A program made the position numbers and the translations under genes. A stretch of 64,000 bases of DNA from Ligilactobacillus sp900765635 (GTDB lineage Bacteria > Bacillota > Bacilli > Lactobacillales > Lactobacillaceae). The notes under the pieces are model-generated. The model saw only the letters and a list, made by a program, of their open reading frames with translations. It had not been told where the DNA came from and made no database searches. This document shows positions 25,691 through 34,035 of this stretch, piece by piece. How positions within the stretch are numbered: position 1 is the first letter of the stretch; every line of letters begins with the position of its first letter. The stretch covers positions 1,736,001 through 1,800,000 of the forward strand of contig NZ_CASCJC010000001.1 of NCBI RefSeq assembly GCF_949152225.1. The letters are read 5' to 3'.

Positions 25691-27058
25691 TTATTGTTTA
25701 GCGGCTAATTCTTTGGCCTTAGCTTGTTCTTCTTTGTAAAGTTTACCATCGTAAAACTTGAAGAATGGATAATAAATTAAGGTTGCTACTACAGCAGTTA
25801 CCACGCCTAAAACAGCTCCACGCCAGTCACCACCAGTTCCGATAAAACCAGAAATCCCGATTGGTGTTGGCCATGGCACTTGCGCAATTACGGCATGAAC
25901 CATATGCAACTTAATCGCAAAATAACCGATTGAAGCAGCTGCCATTGGGGCTAAGAAGAATGGAATCGCCATATAAGCATTGTAAACCATTGGCAAACCA
26001 AAGACGATTGGTTCATTAATGTTAAAGAATGATGGTACTAAAGCAGCCCGACTTAAAGCCTTCAATTGTGCTGATTTAGCAAACAAGGTCATTGTCAACA
26101 CTAAACCTAAAGTTGCACCAGAACCCCCGATAGTAACAAACATGTTGTTAAATTCACCAGCAAATGGAATATTTGCACCATGAGCATTAGCTTGCATGTT
26201 GGACAATACGATTGGGGTTAAGAATGAAGTTACGATGTTAGCACCATGAATACCGACAATCCATAGGGCATGAATCAAGAAGTAAATCACCATTAAACCT
26301 AACCACGTATTAGTCAAGTTAGTAACAAAACTAAATGGAATAGCAATCATATTAAAGATATCTGTGCCTAAAGCTACTAAAGTCCCATTAATTGCTAAAA
26401 CAACGATAGATAAAAGAGCTGTTGGAATCAATGCTGTAAATGAGCGTGAAACCCCTGCAGGTACAGTTGGAGGCATCTTGATAACCCAGTTATTTTTAAC
26501 ACATAGACAGTATAATTTAACTGCGATAATCGACATGATGATCGCCGTAAAGATCCCACTTGTACCTAAACGTTGAATAATTGTGTCCATCCGATAACCG
26601 TGAATAACTGTTTCACTCTTATTAATAGATTCAAGTAAGCTCATCGTGCCACCTTTAATAACGAATTCAGGTAAACACATGAAAAAGGCAAACATTGAAA
26701 GTAAAGCACCGTTTAATGGGTTAACATCGATTTTTTCTTCTTGAGCTTGAATCGAGGTGTATTCATAACCAAACACCAACCCAAAGTATAAAGCCAAAAT
26801 CCCCATCGTGCTGACGTTAGCAACCATGTAAAGATCGCTAATTTTGAAAAACGTTGCTTCAAAGAAGTTTTCTAAAACTGGAAAAGCTTGGGGCAAAACA
26901 TTTAATACCAAAAACATCGAACCAACGATCGTAAATGGAATCGACGCCATCCCGGCTGCCATAACGGCACGCACAATGCGAAATTGGGAGAGCTTACCCA
27001 TTGGACCCATCAAATATTTTTCTAAAAACTGAAATGCTTTATTATTTCCATTATCCAT
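25691..27058 (-). CDS. celB: PTS EIIC, lactose/cellobiose family (CelB-like)
   Basis: 455 residues with about ten membrane segments. N-terminal KYLMGPMGKLSQFRIVRAVMAAGMASIPFTIVGS and the NINEPIVFGLPMVYN motif define Lac/Cel-family EIIC. Takes up and, with EIIA/EIIB, phosphorylates a beta-glucoside. No IIA/IIB here; the soluble subunits at 63191-63896 could serve it. Same operon as the 159-residue protein and a GH1 6-phospho-beta-glucosidase upstream (order GH1 - 159aa - celB). Confidence 0.93.
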   Translation of the reverse strand: MDNGNNKAFQFLEKYLMGPMGKLSQFRIVRAVMAAGMASIPFTIVGSMFLVLNVLPQAFPVLENFFEATFFKISDLYMVANVSTMGILALYFGLVFGYEYTSIQAQEEKIDVNPLNGALLSMFAFFMCLPEFVIKGGTMSLLESINKSETVIHGYRMDTIIQRLGTSGIFTAIIMSIIAVKLYCLCVKNNWVIKMPPTVPAGVSRSFTALIPTALLSIVVLAINGTLVALGTDIFNMIAIPFSFVTNLTNTWLGLMVIYFLIHALWIVGIHGANIVTSFLTPIVLSNMQANAHGANIPFAGEFNNMFVTIGGSGATLGLVLTMTLFAKSAQLKALSRAALVPSFFNINEPIVFGLPMVYNAYMAIPFFLAPMAAASIGYFAIKLHMVHAVIAQVPWPTPIGISGFIGTGGDWRGAVLGVVTAVVATLIYYPFFKFYDGKLYKEEQAKAKELAAKQ

Positions 27059-27087
27059 AACTCAAAATCCTTTCTATACTCATTTGA

Positions 27088-27567
27088 TCACTGAATCGAC
27101 GCTTCAAAATCTTTGAGCGCTTTAAAATAGCGATCTTGATCATGAGCAATCTTAAACAGTTTGCGTTCAACGACTATACAACCAATACTGCCAACTACTA
27201 GCAAAATGGCTAAGGCCCCTTTTCCGGTTGGCTTGATAAAAGGATACAAATTCGTAAATAACGGTGTATACAAGCTGATTAACAGACAAATGTTAATGCT
27301 CAACTGCAACCAATAATACCAATATGCTTGGGGCAAATGGCGACTAGGTTGACGGTATTGCTTAACTTGCTCGGCACATACTAAAACCAAACCAACAAGT
27401 AAGCAAGCTGGCAAAATAAGCGTCATCTTGCGCATACTTGCTAGCAAGATCAACCAGTAAAGATTCATGAAAAAATAGCCTGCCGTAAAGTAGCGCACCA
27501 ATAAATAGCGGTTAAAATGCATATTACGCAAACTCGTTTGCCTTTGTTTAGCTTGTCTTGACGTCAT
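27088..27567 (-). CDS. Membrane protein of unknown function in a beta-glucoside operon (159 aa)
   Basis: About four membrane segments, basic N-terminus (TSRQAKQRQTSLRN) and charged C-terminus. RBS AAAGGA. It lies between GH1 and celB with short spacers (36 and 29 bases), so it is likely co-expressed with cellobiose uptake. Family not recognised; no PTS domain visible. Confidence 0.7.
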   Translation of the reverse strand: MTSRQAKQRQTSLRNMHFNRYLLVRYFTAGYFFMNLYWLILLASMRKMTLILPACLLVGLVLVCAEQVKQYRQPSRHLPQAYWYYWLQLSINICLLISLYTPLFTNLYPFIKPTGKGALAILLVVGSIGCIVVERKLFKIAHDQDRYFKALKDFEASIQ

Positions 27568-27603
27568 TTTGAATCGTTCCTTTCGTACTTAACAACTATT
27601 GTT

Positions 27604-29043
27604 TTATGCTAAATCTGCACCATTTGTCTTGATAACTTTTTGATACCAGTAAAATGAATCCTTGCGTGAACGCGCCAAAGTTCCGTTACCTTCATCATCT
27701 TTGTCGACATAGATAAAACCATAGCGCTTAGACATTTGTCCTGTTCCTGCAGATACTAAATCAATGCAACCCCATGGAGTATAACCCATCAAATCTACAC
27801 CATCTTCAAGCACGGCTTTTTTAACTTCTTGTATATGTGCCCGTAGATAATCAATACGGTATGGATCATGGATGCTGCCGTCTGCTTGTACCTCATCGAC
27901 GGCGCCTAACCCATTTTCTACGATGAACAATGGAAGATGATAACGGTCTGTCAAAAGATTTAAGCTGTAACGCAAACCGACCGGATCGATTGGCCAACCC
28001 CAATCACTGGCTTTGAGGTTTGGATTTTCCACTTGGGCTTCATGCGGATCTGTGAGTTGGTCGACACTAACTTTTTGGGATGAAACGCTCATCGATTGAT
28101 AGTAACTAAAACCAACATAATCGACGGTCCCTTCGCTTAAAACGATTCGATCTTCGGCCGTGATATCTGGTCTAAAGCCTTTTTTCGTGATATAAGCTTC
28201 GATGCCCGCTGGATAATAGCCCCAAACTTGCACATCGGAAAACCAGTTGCGACGTTGATCGACTCTTTGTGCCAACAAGACATCTTCGGGATTAGAAGTA
28301 GCCGGATAAACCGGGGTGTAGTTGATCATCGTCCCAATCATGAAATCAGGATTGATCTTTTTACCTTCCTTAACCGCTAACGCACTTGCCACTAATTCGT
28401 AATGGGCCGCCTGAAACATTTGGGCTTCGTTGTCTAACTCGTTATCTAACAACAAGCCTGAATTGGTACACATCAAAAAATCATTGTTAAAGCTACTTTG
28501 ATTATCGATTTCGTTAAAGGTCATCCAGTATTTAACCTTGTCTTTGTAACGTTTAAAACATGTCACAGCAAATTTAACAAAAAAGTCGATACACTTACGA
28601 TTAGCAAATCCACCATAAGCTTCTACCAGATGATATGGCATTTCAAAATGTGCCAAGGTGATTACTGGTTCGATTCCATACTTGAGGCATTCGTCGAATA
28701 AATCATCGTAAAACTTTAACCCTGCTTCGTTTGGATTGGCATCATCCCCATTTGGAAAGATACGTGTCCAAGCAATCGAAGTTCTAAAACATTTGAAGCC
28801 CATTTCAGCAAATAGCTTAACGTCTTCTTTATAATGGCTATAAAAATCAATTGCCTCATGGTTAGGATAATTTTTACCAGGAAGTACACCTTTTGTGATT
28901 TCACGGGGCACACCATAAGCACCGGCCGTCATGACATCGGCAACCGAAATACCTTTGCCATCGGCTTGCCACCCACCTTCTAGTTGATGAGCAGCGACCG
29001 CACCACCCCATAAAAAGCCTGCTGGAAATTGATTTGCACTCAT
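27604..29043 (-). CDS. GH1 6-phospho-beta-glucosidase
   Basis: 479 residues from ATG 29041-29043 with AAAGGAG 8 bases upstream (a TTG further out is rejected). FPAGFLWGGAVAAHQLEGGW, acid/base TFNEID (E about 187), nucleophile IVENGLG (E about 383), and the phosphate-binding C-terminal SKRYGFIYVDKDDEGNG. Hydrolyses phosphorylated cellobiose or aryl-glucosides delivered by the PTS. First gene of the operon; promoter and cre-like repeats upstream. Confidence 0.94.
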   Translation of the reverse strand: MSANQFPAGFLWGGAVAAHQLEGGWQADGKGISVADVMTAGAYGVPREITKGVLPGKNYPNHEAIDFYSHYKEDVKLFAEMGFKCFRTSIAWTRIFPNGDDANPNEAGLKFYDDLFDECLKYGIEPVITLAHFEMPYHLVEAYGGFANRKCIDFFVKFAVTCFKRYKDKVKYWMTFNEIDNQSSFNNDFLMCTNSGLLLDNELDNEAQMFQAAHYELVASALAVKEGKKINPDFMIGTMINYTPVYPATSNPEDVLLAQRVDQRRNWFSDVQVWGYYPAGIEAYITKKGFRPDITAEDRIVLSEGTVDYVGFSYYQSMSVSSQKVSVDQLTDPHEAQVENPNLKASDWGWPIDPVGLRYSLNLLTDRYHLPLFIVENGLGAVDEVQADGSIHDPYRIDYLRAHIQEVKKAVLEDGVDLMGYTPWGCIDLVSAGTGQMSKRYGFIYVDKDDEGNGTLARSRKDSFYWYQKVIKTNGADLA

Positions 29044-29082
29044 TTTAAGCACTCCTTTATCATGATTTTGCAAAAAACAATT

Positions 29083-29144
29083 TGGAAACGTTAACTGTAA
29101 GTGTTTCCATAAAAGATTATAAGTTATTGGTACAAATTTTTCAA
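29083..29144 (-). promoter_or_regulatory. GH1-celB operon promoter with cre-like inverted repeat
   Basis: Minus strand -35 TTGAAA (29139-29144), 17-base spacer, -10 TATAAT (29116-29121). Downstream at 29083-29109 two TGGAAAC arms face each other, the left one forming TGGAAACGTTAACT, a 12/14 match to cre. Placement after the -10 fits CcpA roadblock repression. Confidence 0.7.
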
Positions 29145-29321
29145 GTGCCTACATCTAAAAAAATGACGGTTAATACAAAAAGTATCGCTTCAATTTTACA
29201 AAAAGCCTTATTTGCGTACGTTTTCAAACACCGATATTTATTTTTTTAACTGTTTTTTCACCCTAAAAGTCAAAGTTCATGCTATATTGTAAAATATGAA
29301 TATTTAAGAGAGATGAGAATT

Positions 29322-29993
29322 ATGACTTTAAATGTATACTTAGTCCGTCATGGACAAACTTTTTTAAATCTATATAACCGCCTGCAAGGCTGGTGTGATT
29401 CGCCCTTGACTCCTAAGGGAATCAACGACGCACATAACGCTGGACAACATCTCGCACATATCGCTTTTGATGCAGCCTATCACAGTGATACAACACGGGC
29501 GATGCGCACGTGCCAATATATTCTAGAAGAAAATGTTGCTACACCTGTCTTGCCTAACCCACAAATGTTGCGGAATTTTCGTGAACAAAGTTTTGGTTAC
29601 TTTGAAGGCAATGATGCTGGTCAAACCTGGTTAATGGTTGGAGCTAGCCATGGTTGCCGTACCTATGATGAACTGATTGATAAATTCGGCGCAGCTGCCA
29701 CACGTGATTTTTTGAAACAAACAGACCCTTTCCACCATTGTGAAAACGATCAAGAATACTGGCAACGTATCCAGGCTGGCTTTGATTATCTTTATCAACA
29801 CCACACCGATGGTCAAAATATCTTACTTGTCAGCCACAGTATTACAATTCGAACAATTGTCGATCGTTTTGCTCCCGAATATCAAGCACCCAAAAACGGC
29901 CCTAAAAACGGTGCAGTAACTAAACTAGCCTTAAAGCAAGGAAAAATTGAGGTCTGCTATTATAATCACTATCAAGAAACGCAAAACTACTAA
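29322..29993 (+). CDS. Histidine phosphatase (phosphoglycerate mutase-like)
   Basis: 223 residues from ATG 29322 (GAGAG 9 bases before; the ATG at 29313 sits on the RBS). Catalytic motif LVRHGQT, LQGWCDSPLTPKG, and LLVSHS for the second histidine. Paralogue of the gene at 62523-63161. It is divergent from a GH1 6-phospho-beta-glucosidase, as the other copy is operonic with one, pointing to a sugar-phosphate phosphatase rather than glycolytic mutase. Confidence 0.88.
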   Translation: MTLNVYLVRHGQTFLNLYNRLQGWCDSPLTPKGINDAHNAGQHLAHIAFDAAYHSDTTRAMRTCQYILEENVATPVLPNPQMLRNFREQSFGYFEGNDAGQTWLMVGASHGCRTYDELIDKFGAAATRDFLKQTDPFHHCENDQEYWQRIQAGFDYLYQHHTDGQNILLVSHSITIRTIVDRFAPEYQAPKNGPKNGAVTKLALKQGKIEVCYYNHYQETQNY

Positions 29994-30080
29994 ACTCTTT
30001 TATCTTGTACTATACTGTATAAAAAGATGCTGCGTTAATTTTCAAACAACCCATGGAGCTTTTAAAATTTTTAGATCAAC

Positions 30081-30113
30081 AAAAAAAGACAAGGATGATC
30101 CTTGTCTTTTTTT
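30081..30113. terminator. Bidirectional terminator between phosphatase and SLC13-type permease
   Basis: AAAAGACAAGG pairs with CCTTGTCTTTT around ATGAT, flanked by A7 and T7. Confidence 0.95.
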
Positions 30114-30117
30114 AGGC

Positions 30118-31221
30118 CTAAAGTCCTAAACTACATAATAAAGCTAAAAAAATGATATTCCACAATGAAAAAATCAATAAGAAACGCCCTTTTTGTTCAG
30201 GGTAATTAGCGACTAATTGTTTATACGAAATCAAACTAGCCATCGAGGCGATCAACGTTCCTAAACCACCCAAATTAGTGCCAATCAACAAGCTTTGATA
30301 GTCATGACTAAACCCTGCTAATAATAAGGCTGCCGGCACGTTACTGATGACTTGGCTAACCAAGATAGCCACCCCGCGCACATTTTGGGCTAACACGTGT
30401 TGAATCAAGTGACTAAACGCGTCCACACGGGCCAGATTTCCAATAAAAATAAAAAAGCACACAAAAGTCAGCAATAAACTATAATCAACTTGCCCTAAAA
30501 GCTTGCGATTTTCAAATAAAATGGCTAAAAGAATCACCAACAATAATTCTAACGGTGGTAAAATCTTGGCGACACTTAGCAGACATACTAAAAATAAACC
30601 CCAATAATAAGCTAGTTTACGCGTATTTAATTGCAGTTGATTTGGATTAACCTTAACAGTTAAGACTTGCTTTGGGAAAAAAAGCCAAACGCTAATAACC
30701 AAACCAAATGCTGCTAATAAAGTATACGGCAATAAAACAGCCACAAACTGTGGCAAAGAAAAACCTGAAATCGAATATAAGTAAAGATTTTGCGGATTGC
30801 CAATCGGTGTCAACATACTACCTAAATTACTTGCAATCGTCATTAAGGTAATCACTAAACAGACACTTGCTTGCATCTTAGCTAGCCTTAAAACCAATAA
30901 AGCCAGCGGGACAAAGGTTAACAAGGCTACATCGTTAGTAATCAGCATGCTACTAAAAAAACACAAGAAAACCAAGGTTAACACTAGGCTGCGTTTAGTT
31001 TGGATTTTTTGTAATAAAGCTTCTCCTATGTATTCAAAAAACGCTTGTTGTTTTAAACCGGCCATCACCGCCATCAAACAAAAAAGTACAATCAACGTAT
31101 GCCAGTCTAAATAATTTAAATACGCCGCATCTGGTTTTATTAAAAAACATGAAAAAATGGCTAATAAAAAAGCCACTCCTAAGACTGTTTCCTTCTTAAA
31201 AAAAGTGATGATTTTTGTCAA
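30118..31221 (-). CDS. SLC13/ArsB-NhaD-superfamily anion permease (YbiR-like)
   Basis: 367 residues, about ten membrane segments. ITNDVALLTFVPLALLVL and SNLGSMLTPIGNPQNLYLY are ion-transporter superfamily signatures; the second half repeats with VISNVPAALLLAG and IGTNLGGLGTLIASMAS. Moves an organic or inorganic anion; substrate unknown. TTG start supported by GAGGGG 7 bases upstream. Lies 70 bases downstream of tspO on the same strand. Confidence 0.88.
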   Translation of the reverse strand: MTKIITFFKKETVLGVAFLLAIFSCFLIKPDAAYLNYLDWHTLIVLFCLMAVMAGLKQQAFFEYIGEALLQKIQTKRSLVLTLVFLCFFSSMLITNDVALLTFVPLALLVLRLAKMQASVCLVITLMTIASNLGSMLTPIGNPQNLYLYSISGFSLPQFVAVLLPYTLLAAFGLVISVWLFFPKQVLTVKVNPNQLQLNTRKLAYYWGLFLVCLLSVAKILPPLELLLVILLAILFENRKLLGQVDYSLLLTFVCFFIFIGNLARVDAFSHLIQHVLAQNVRGVAILVSQVISNVPAALLLAGFSHDYQSLLIGTNLGGLGTLIASMASLISYKQLVANYPEQKGRFLLIFSLWNIIFLALLCSLGL

Positions 31222-31291
31222 TTATATTCCCCTCTTTGATCAGCTTAACAACAAAATCTTATCACACTCTTTTTAAGCTTTGAAGTCCCAA

Positions 31292-31762
31292 TTAATTTAA
31301 CCAAGCCACTCCTAAAGTCAAATAACTAGCAAATAAAATCCATAATAGATATGGCCAAAGCAACCAACTAGCCCAACGATTGACTTGCTTGAGATAATAA
31401 ATCAAATAAGCAACAACAAGATCTAAGATAATAATCAAACCAAAACCTAACCAATAAGCACTACCACTAAAAAAGACAATGCTCCAAATAAAATTAATCA
31501 GCATTTGTAAAAAATACAAACCACATCCTAAGGCCTTAGGGCTTGTTTTAGTTTGCCAAAATAAATAAAACGATACCGCAATACTCAAATATAATAACGG
31601 CCAAACAATTCCAAACAAATAATTGGGCGGTGCTAATGGTGGTAAAACTAAATTGGCATAGACTTGCTTGATATCACCAGCAAAAAGGGCCGATAAGCCT
31701 CCAAGTCCTTCGACAACAATAATGATGACAATTAAGCCACCAAAACGTTTTAGACGTTGCAT
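31292..31762 (-). CDS. tspO: TspO/MBR-family membrane protein
   Basis: 156 residues from ATG 31760-31762 (GGAGG at 7 bases; longer frame rejected), five membrane segments. LPPLAPPNYLFGIVWPLLYLSIA matches the TspO pattern (KP-x-xxPP-xxxF-xxVW). Binds porphyrin-like ligands in other bacteria; role here unknown. Divergent from a MarR-MFS operon and shares the operator-bearing intergenic region. Confidence 0.92.
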   Translation of the reverse strand: MQRLKRFGGLIVIIIVVEGLGGLSALFAGDIKQVYANLVLPPLAPPNYLFGIVWPLLYLSIAVSFYLFWQTKTSPKALGCGLYFLQMLINFIWSIVFFSGSAYWLGFGLIIILDLVVAYLIYYLKQVNRWASWLLWPYLLWILFASYLTLGVAWLN

Positions 31763-31834
31763 AACCTCGCCTCCATTTCTTAACTTCATTATAGTCTTAA
31801 AAAAAGATTTCCTCTAATAATTCAACTCATTTTA

Positions 31835-31846
31835 ACAGGTACCTGT
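31835..31846. promoter_or_regulatory. MarR operator, site 1
   Basis: Perfect 12-base palindrome ACAGGTACCTGT, in a wider TTTAACAGGTACCTGTCAAA. Centre-to-centre distance to site 2 is 33 bases, about three helical turns. Lies between tspO and the MarR gene. Confidence 0.75.
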
Positions 31847-31867
31847 CAAAAAGTTCTTGCATTTATA

Positions 31868-31879
31868 ACCGGTACCTGT
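31868..31879. promoter_or_regulatory. MarR operator, site 2
   Basis: ACCGGTACCTGT, one base from the site 1 palindrome, followed by TAAAC. A -10-like TATAAC at 31865-31870 overlaps it, so bound repressor should block the MarR-MFS promoter. Confidence 0.75.
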
Positions 31880-31917
31880 TAAACTTTAAATATCAAATCA
31901 CGAAAGTAGGTCACACA

Positions 31918-32481
31918 ATGGAGCAAAACACCGAACTATACGTTAAACTCTATCAGCTGAATCATTTATTAAAAAAGACCTTCATTGCCGAAAATCATCA
32001 GCTTGATGGTATTCAAAACTTCAATTGGGGTCAAGGAAAAATCCTTGCCTTATTAAAAGCTAAGGATGGTTTATCAACCAAAGAAATGTCTTATCTTTTA
32101 GGTATTCGGACCTCTTCTTTAAACGAATCACTCGCTAAATTAGAAAAAAATGGTTATATTACGCGTGAACCTTCGCTTAAAGATAAACGCATTATTCTTA
32201 ACAAATTGACCGCTAAAGGGCAAAATTTGCAGCGTCCCCATACTAAAGTCGCTGATATTTTTGATTGTTTAGACAACCAACAACAACAAGCCTTCAAGGA
32301 ATGCTTAGATTTGCTACTTGAAAAAACAAACGCTAAGCTCGAACAAATTCCTGGTATAAAAGATCAAAATGCTAAAAAACAAGAACTGTTAGCTAAGCTT
32401 TTTCAAGATCCAACAACTGATTTTAGCTGCTTTAATTTCATGGACGAACTAGGTTCACTTGATTGTCCATATCATCAATAA
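31918..32481 (+). CDS. MarR-family regulator of an efflux pump
   Basis: 187 residues. Winged helix LSTKEMSYLLGIRTSSLNESLAKLEKNGYITREPSLKDKRIILNKLTAKG. The C-terminal 50 residues beyond the usual MarR length end in acidic/aromatic DELGSLDCPYHQ, with two cysteines (FSCFNF, LDCPY) that might sense redox or metal. Stops 20 bases before the MFS start; two palindromes upstream make autoregulation likely. Confidence 0.88.
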   Translation: MEQNTELYVKLYQLNHLLKKTFIAENHQLDGIQNFNWGQGKILALLKAKDGLSTKEMSYLLGIRTSSLNESLAKLEKNGYITREPSLKDKRIILNKLTAKGQNLQRPHTKVADIFDCLDNQQQQAFKECLDLLLEKTNAKLEQIPGIKDQNAKKQELLAKLFQDPTTDFSCFNFMDELGSLDCPYHQ

Positions 32482-32501
32482 CTAACTGTGAGGGGAAAAA
32501 T

Positions 32502-33989
32502 ATGACAACTGCTAAAAAAAATACAACATTTGCCTTGAGTATCTTTGTCATCGGCGTTTTTATGTCGGCCTTAGATAACGGGATTATCTCAAGTGCACTT
32601 TCAACTATCAATTATTCTTTTCATGTCAGCGAAGTCGCCGGAAGCTGGGGTATTACCCTTTATACGCTAGGTATGGCAATCTCAACTCCAATTATCGGTA
32701 AACTTGCTGATAACTATGGTCGTAAAAAACTTTTCTTAATTGAAATTGCTTTATTTGTCTTTGGTTCATTGCTAGTGGCATTAAGTCCTAATTTCACTTT
32801 CTTTTTGGTGGCACGTTTAGTGCAATCATTTGGTGGTGGCGGAATTTTCATTATCGCTTCAAGCCACATCTTATCAACTTATCCTAAAAAACAACAAGGT
32901 AAGCTATTAGGTATTTTAGGTTCTGTTAATGGAATTGCTTCGATTGTTGGGCCTAATTTAGGAAGTTTAATCTTAAATTTGACCGGTAAATGGCATATGT
33001 TATTTATGATCAACTTACCCATCGCCATTTTCGTCTTGATTTCTGGAATTATCAGCATTCCTGAAACAACTAATGCCAACGATAAAAAAGTTGATCTTAA
33101 AGGTTTGAGTTATTTAACTTTGGCGATTTTAAGCTTTATGTTGGCTGTAACCAATGTCCAAAGTGGCTCACTTTTGGCAAGTTTAACTTCTGTTACTTTC
33201 ATCTTACCGTTAATTTTAAGTATTATTTTTATTGCTTTACTTTTAAATACCGAAAAAAACGTCAAAGATCATGTCGATCCATTCCTACCATACAACTTAT
33301 TAAACAATCAACGCTTCGTCTTAACGCTTTTGATGGGCGCTTTGTCTGGTATGTTAATCGCTATTTTCGTCTTTATTCCAAGTTTTGTTGAACAAGCTTA
33401 TGGAATCAGTGCCAACAACAGTGGTATTTACATGAGCGGCATCGGTCTGGGATCGATTTTTGGGGCTGGCATCGGTGGTGCTTTAGTTACCAAAATGGGG
33501 GCTCCTAAATCAATCGTTATTTCTGGTGCTTTATCAACTCTTGGATTTGGTTTAATTGCTTTGGCTTCTCCTAATCCATTAACCTTTATCTTGACTTCAA
33601 CTGTGGCCGGATTAGGCTTTGGGATGTTGATGGGAGCGCCATTATCAGTTTTAATGTCGATGATTGCTGGCCCTAAAGATAGTGGCGTGGCTTTAGGAAC
33701 ACTATCTGTTAGCCGCCAAATTGGTTTAACAATTGCACCGACAATCTATGCTGCTTTAGTGCAACAACAAATGTTTAATAGCTCATTAGCTAAGAATTAT
33801 CCCGCTAAATCAATTGAGCAACTTTATATCAAATTACAAAATATTGATAATTCTTCCTTACGTCAACATGTCTTGGAAATCTTCCATCAAAGCGCTAAAG
33901 GTGCTTATCAACATTTATTCTTTGCAGCTGTGATTTTTTCAGCTATTATCTTAATTTGTGGAGCATACCTTAAGAAAAAAGCACATTAA
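32502..33989 (+). CDS. MFS multidrug efflux transporter (DHA2, 14-TM type)
   Basis: 495 residues from ATG 32502 (GAGGGG 8 bases upstream; the longer frame is rejected). About fourteen membrane segments; motif A GKLADNYGRKKLF after TM2 and motif C-like IVGPNLGSLI in TM5, as in QacA/EmrB-type pumps. Exports drugs or other toxic compounds with protons. Cotranscribed with the MarR gene. Confidence 0.92.
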   Translation: MTTAKKNTTFALSIFVIGVFMSALDNGIISSALSTINYSFHVSEVAGSWGITLYTLGMAISTPIIGKLADNYGRKKLFLIEIALFVFGSLLVALSPNFTFFLVARLVQSFGGGGIFIIASSHILSTYPKKQQGKLLGILGSVNGIASIVGPNLGSLILNLTGKWHMLFMINLPIAIFVLISGIISIPETTNANDKKVDLKGLSYLTLAILSFMLAVTNVQSGSLLASLTSVTFILPLILSIIFIALLLNTEKNVKDHVDPFLPYNLLNNQRFVLTLLMGALSGMLIAIFVFIPSFVEQAYGISANNSGIYMSGIGLGSIFGAGIGGALVTKMGAPKSIVISGALSTLGFGLIALASPNPLTFILTSTVAGLGFGMLMGAPLSVLMSMIAGPKDSGVALGTLSVSRQIGLTIAPTIYAALVQQQMFNSSLAKNYPAKSIEQLYIKLQNIDNSSLRQHVLEIFHQSAKGAYQHLFFAAVIFSAIILICGAYLKKKAH

Positions 33990-33991
33990 AA

Positions 33992-34034
33992 AAGAACTCT
34001 TTGCTGTTTAAAAAATAGCAAAGAGTTCTTTTTT
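33992..34034. terminator. Bidirectional terminator between MFS and GH101 genes
   Basis: Perfect 14-bp stem AAGAACTCTTTGCT (33992-34005) with AGCAAAGAGTTCTT (34017-34030), A and T flanks. Confidence 0.95.
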
Positions 34035-34035
34035 A

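Noticed and set aside
29313..29321. ATG 29313 as start of the histidine phosphatase
   Set aside because: It overlaps the only ribosome-binding site; ATG 29322 is correctly spaced.
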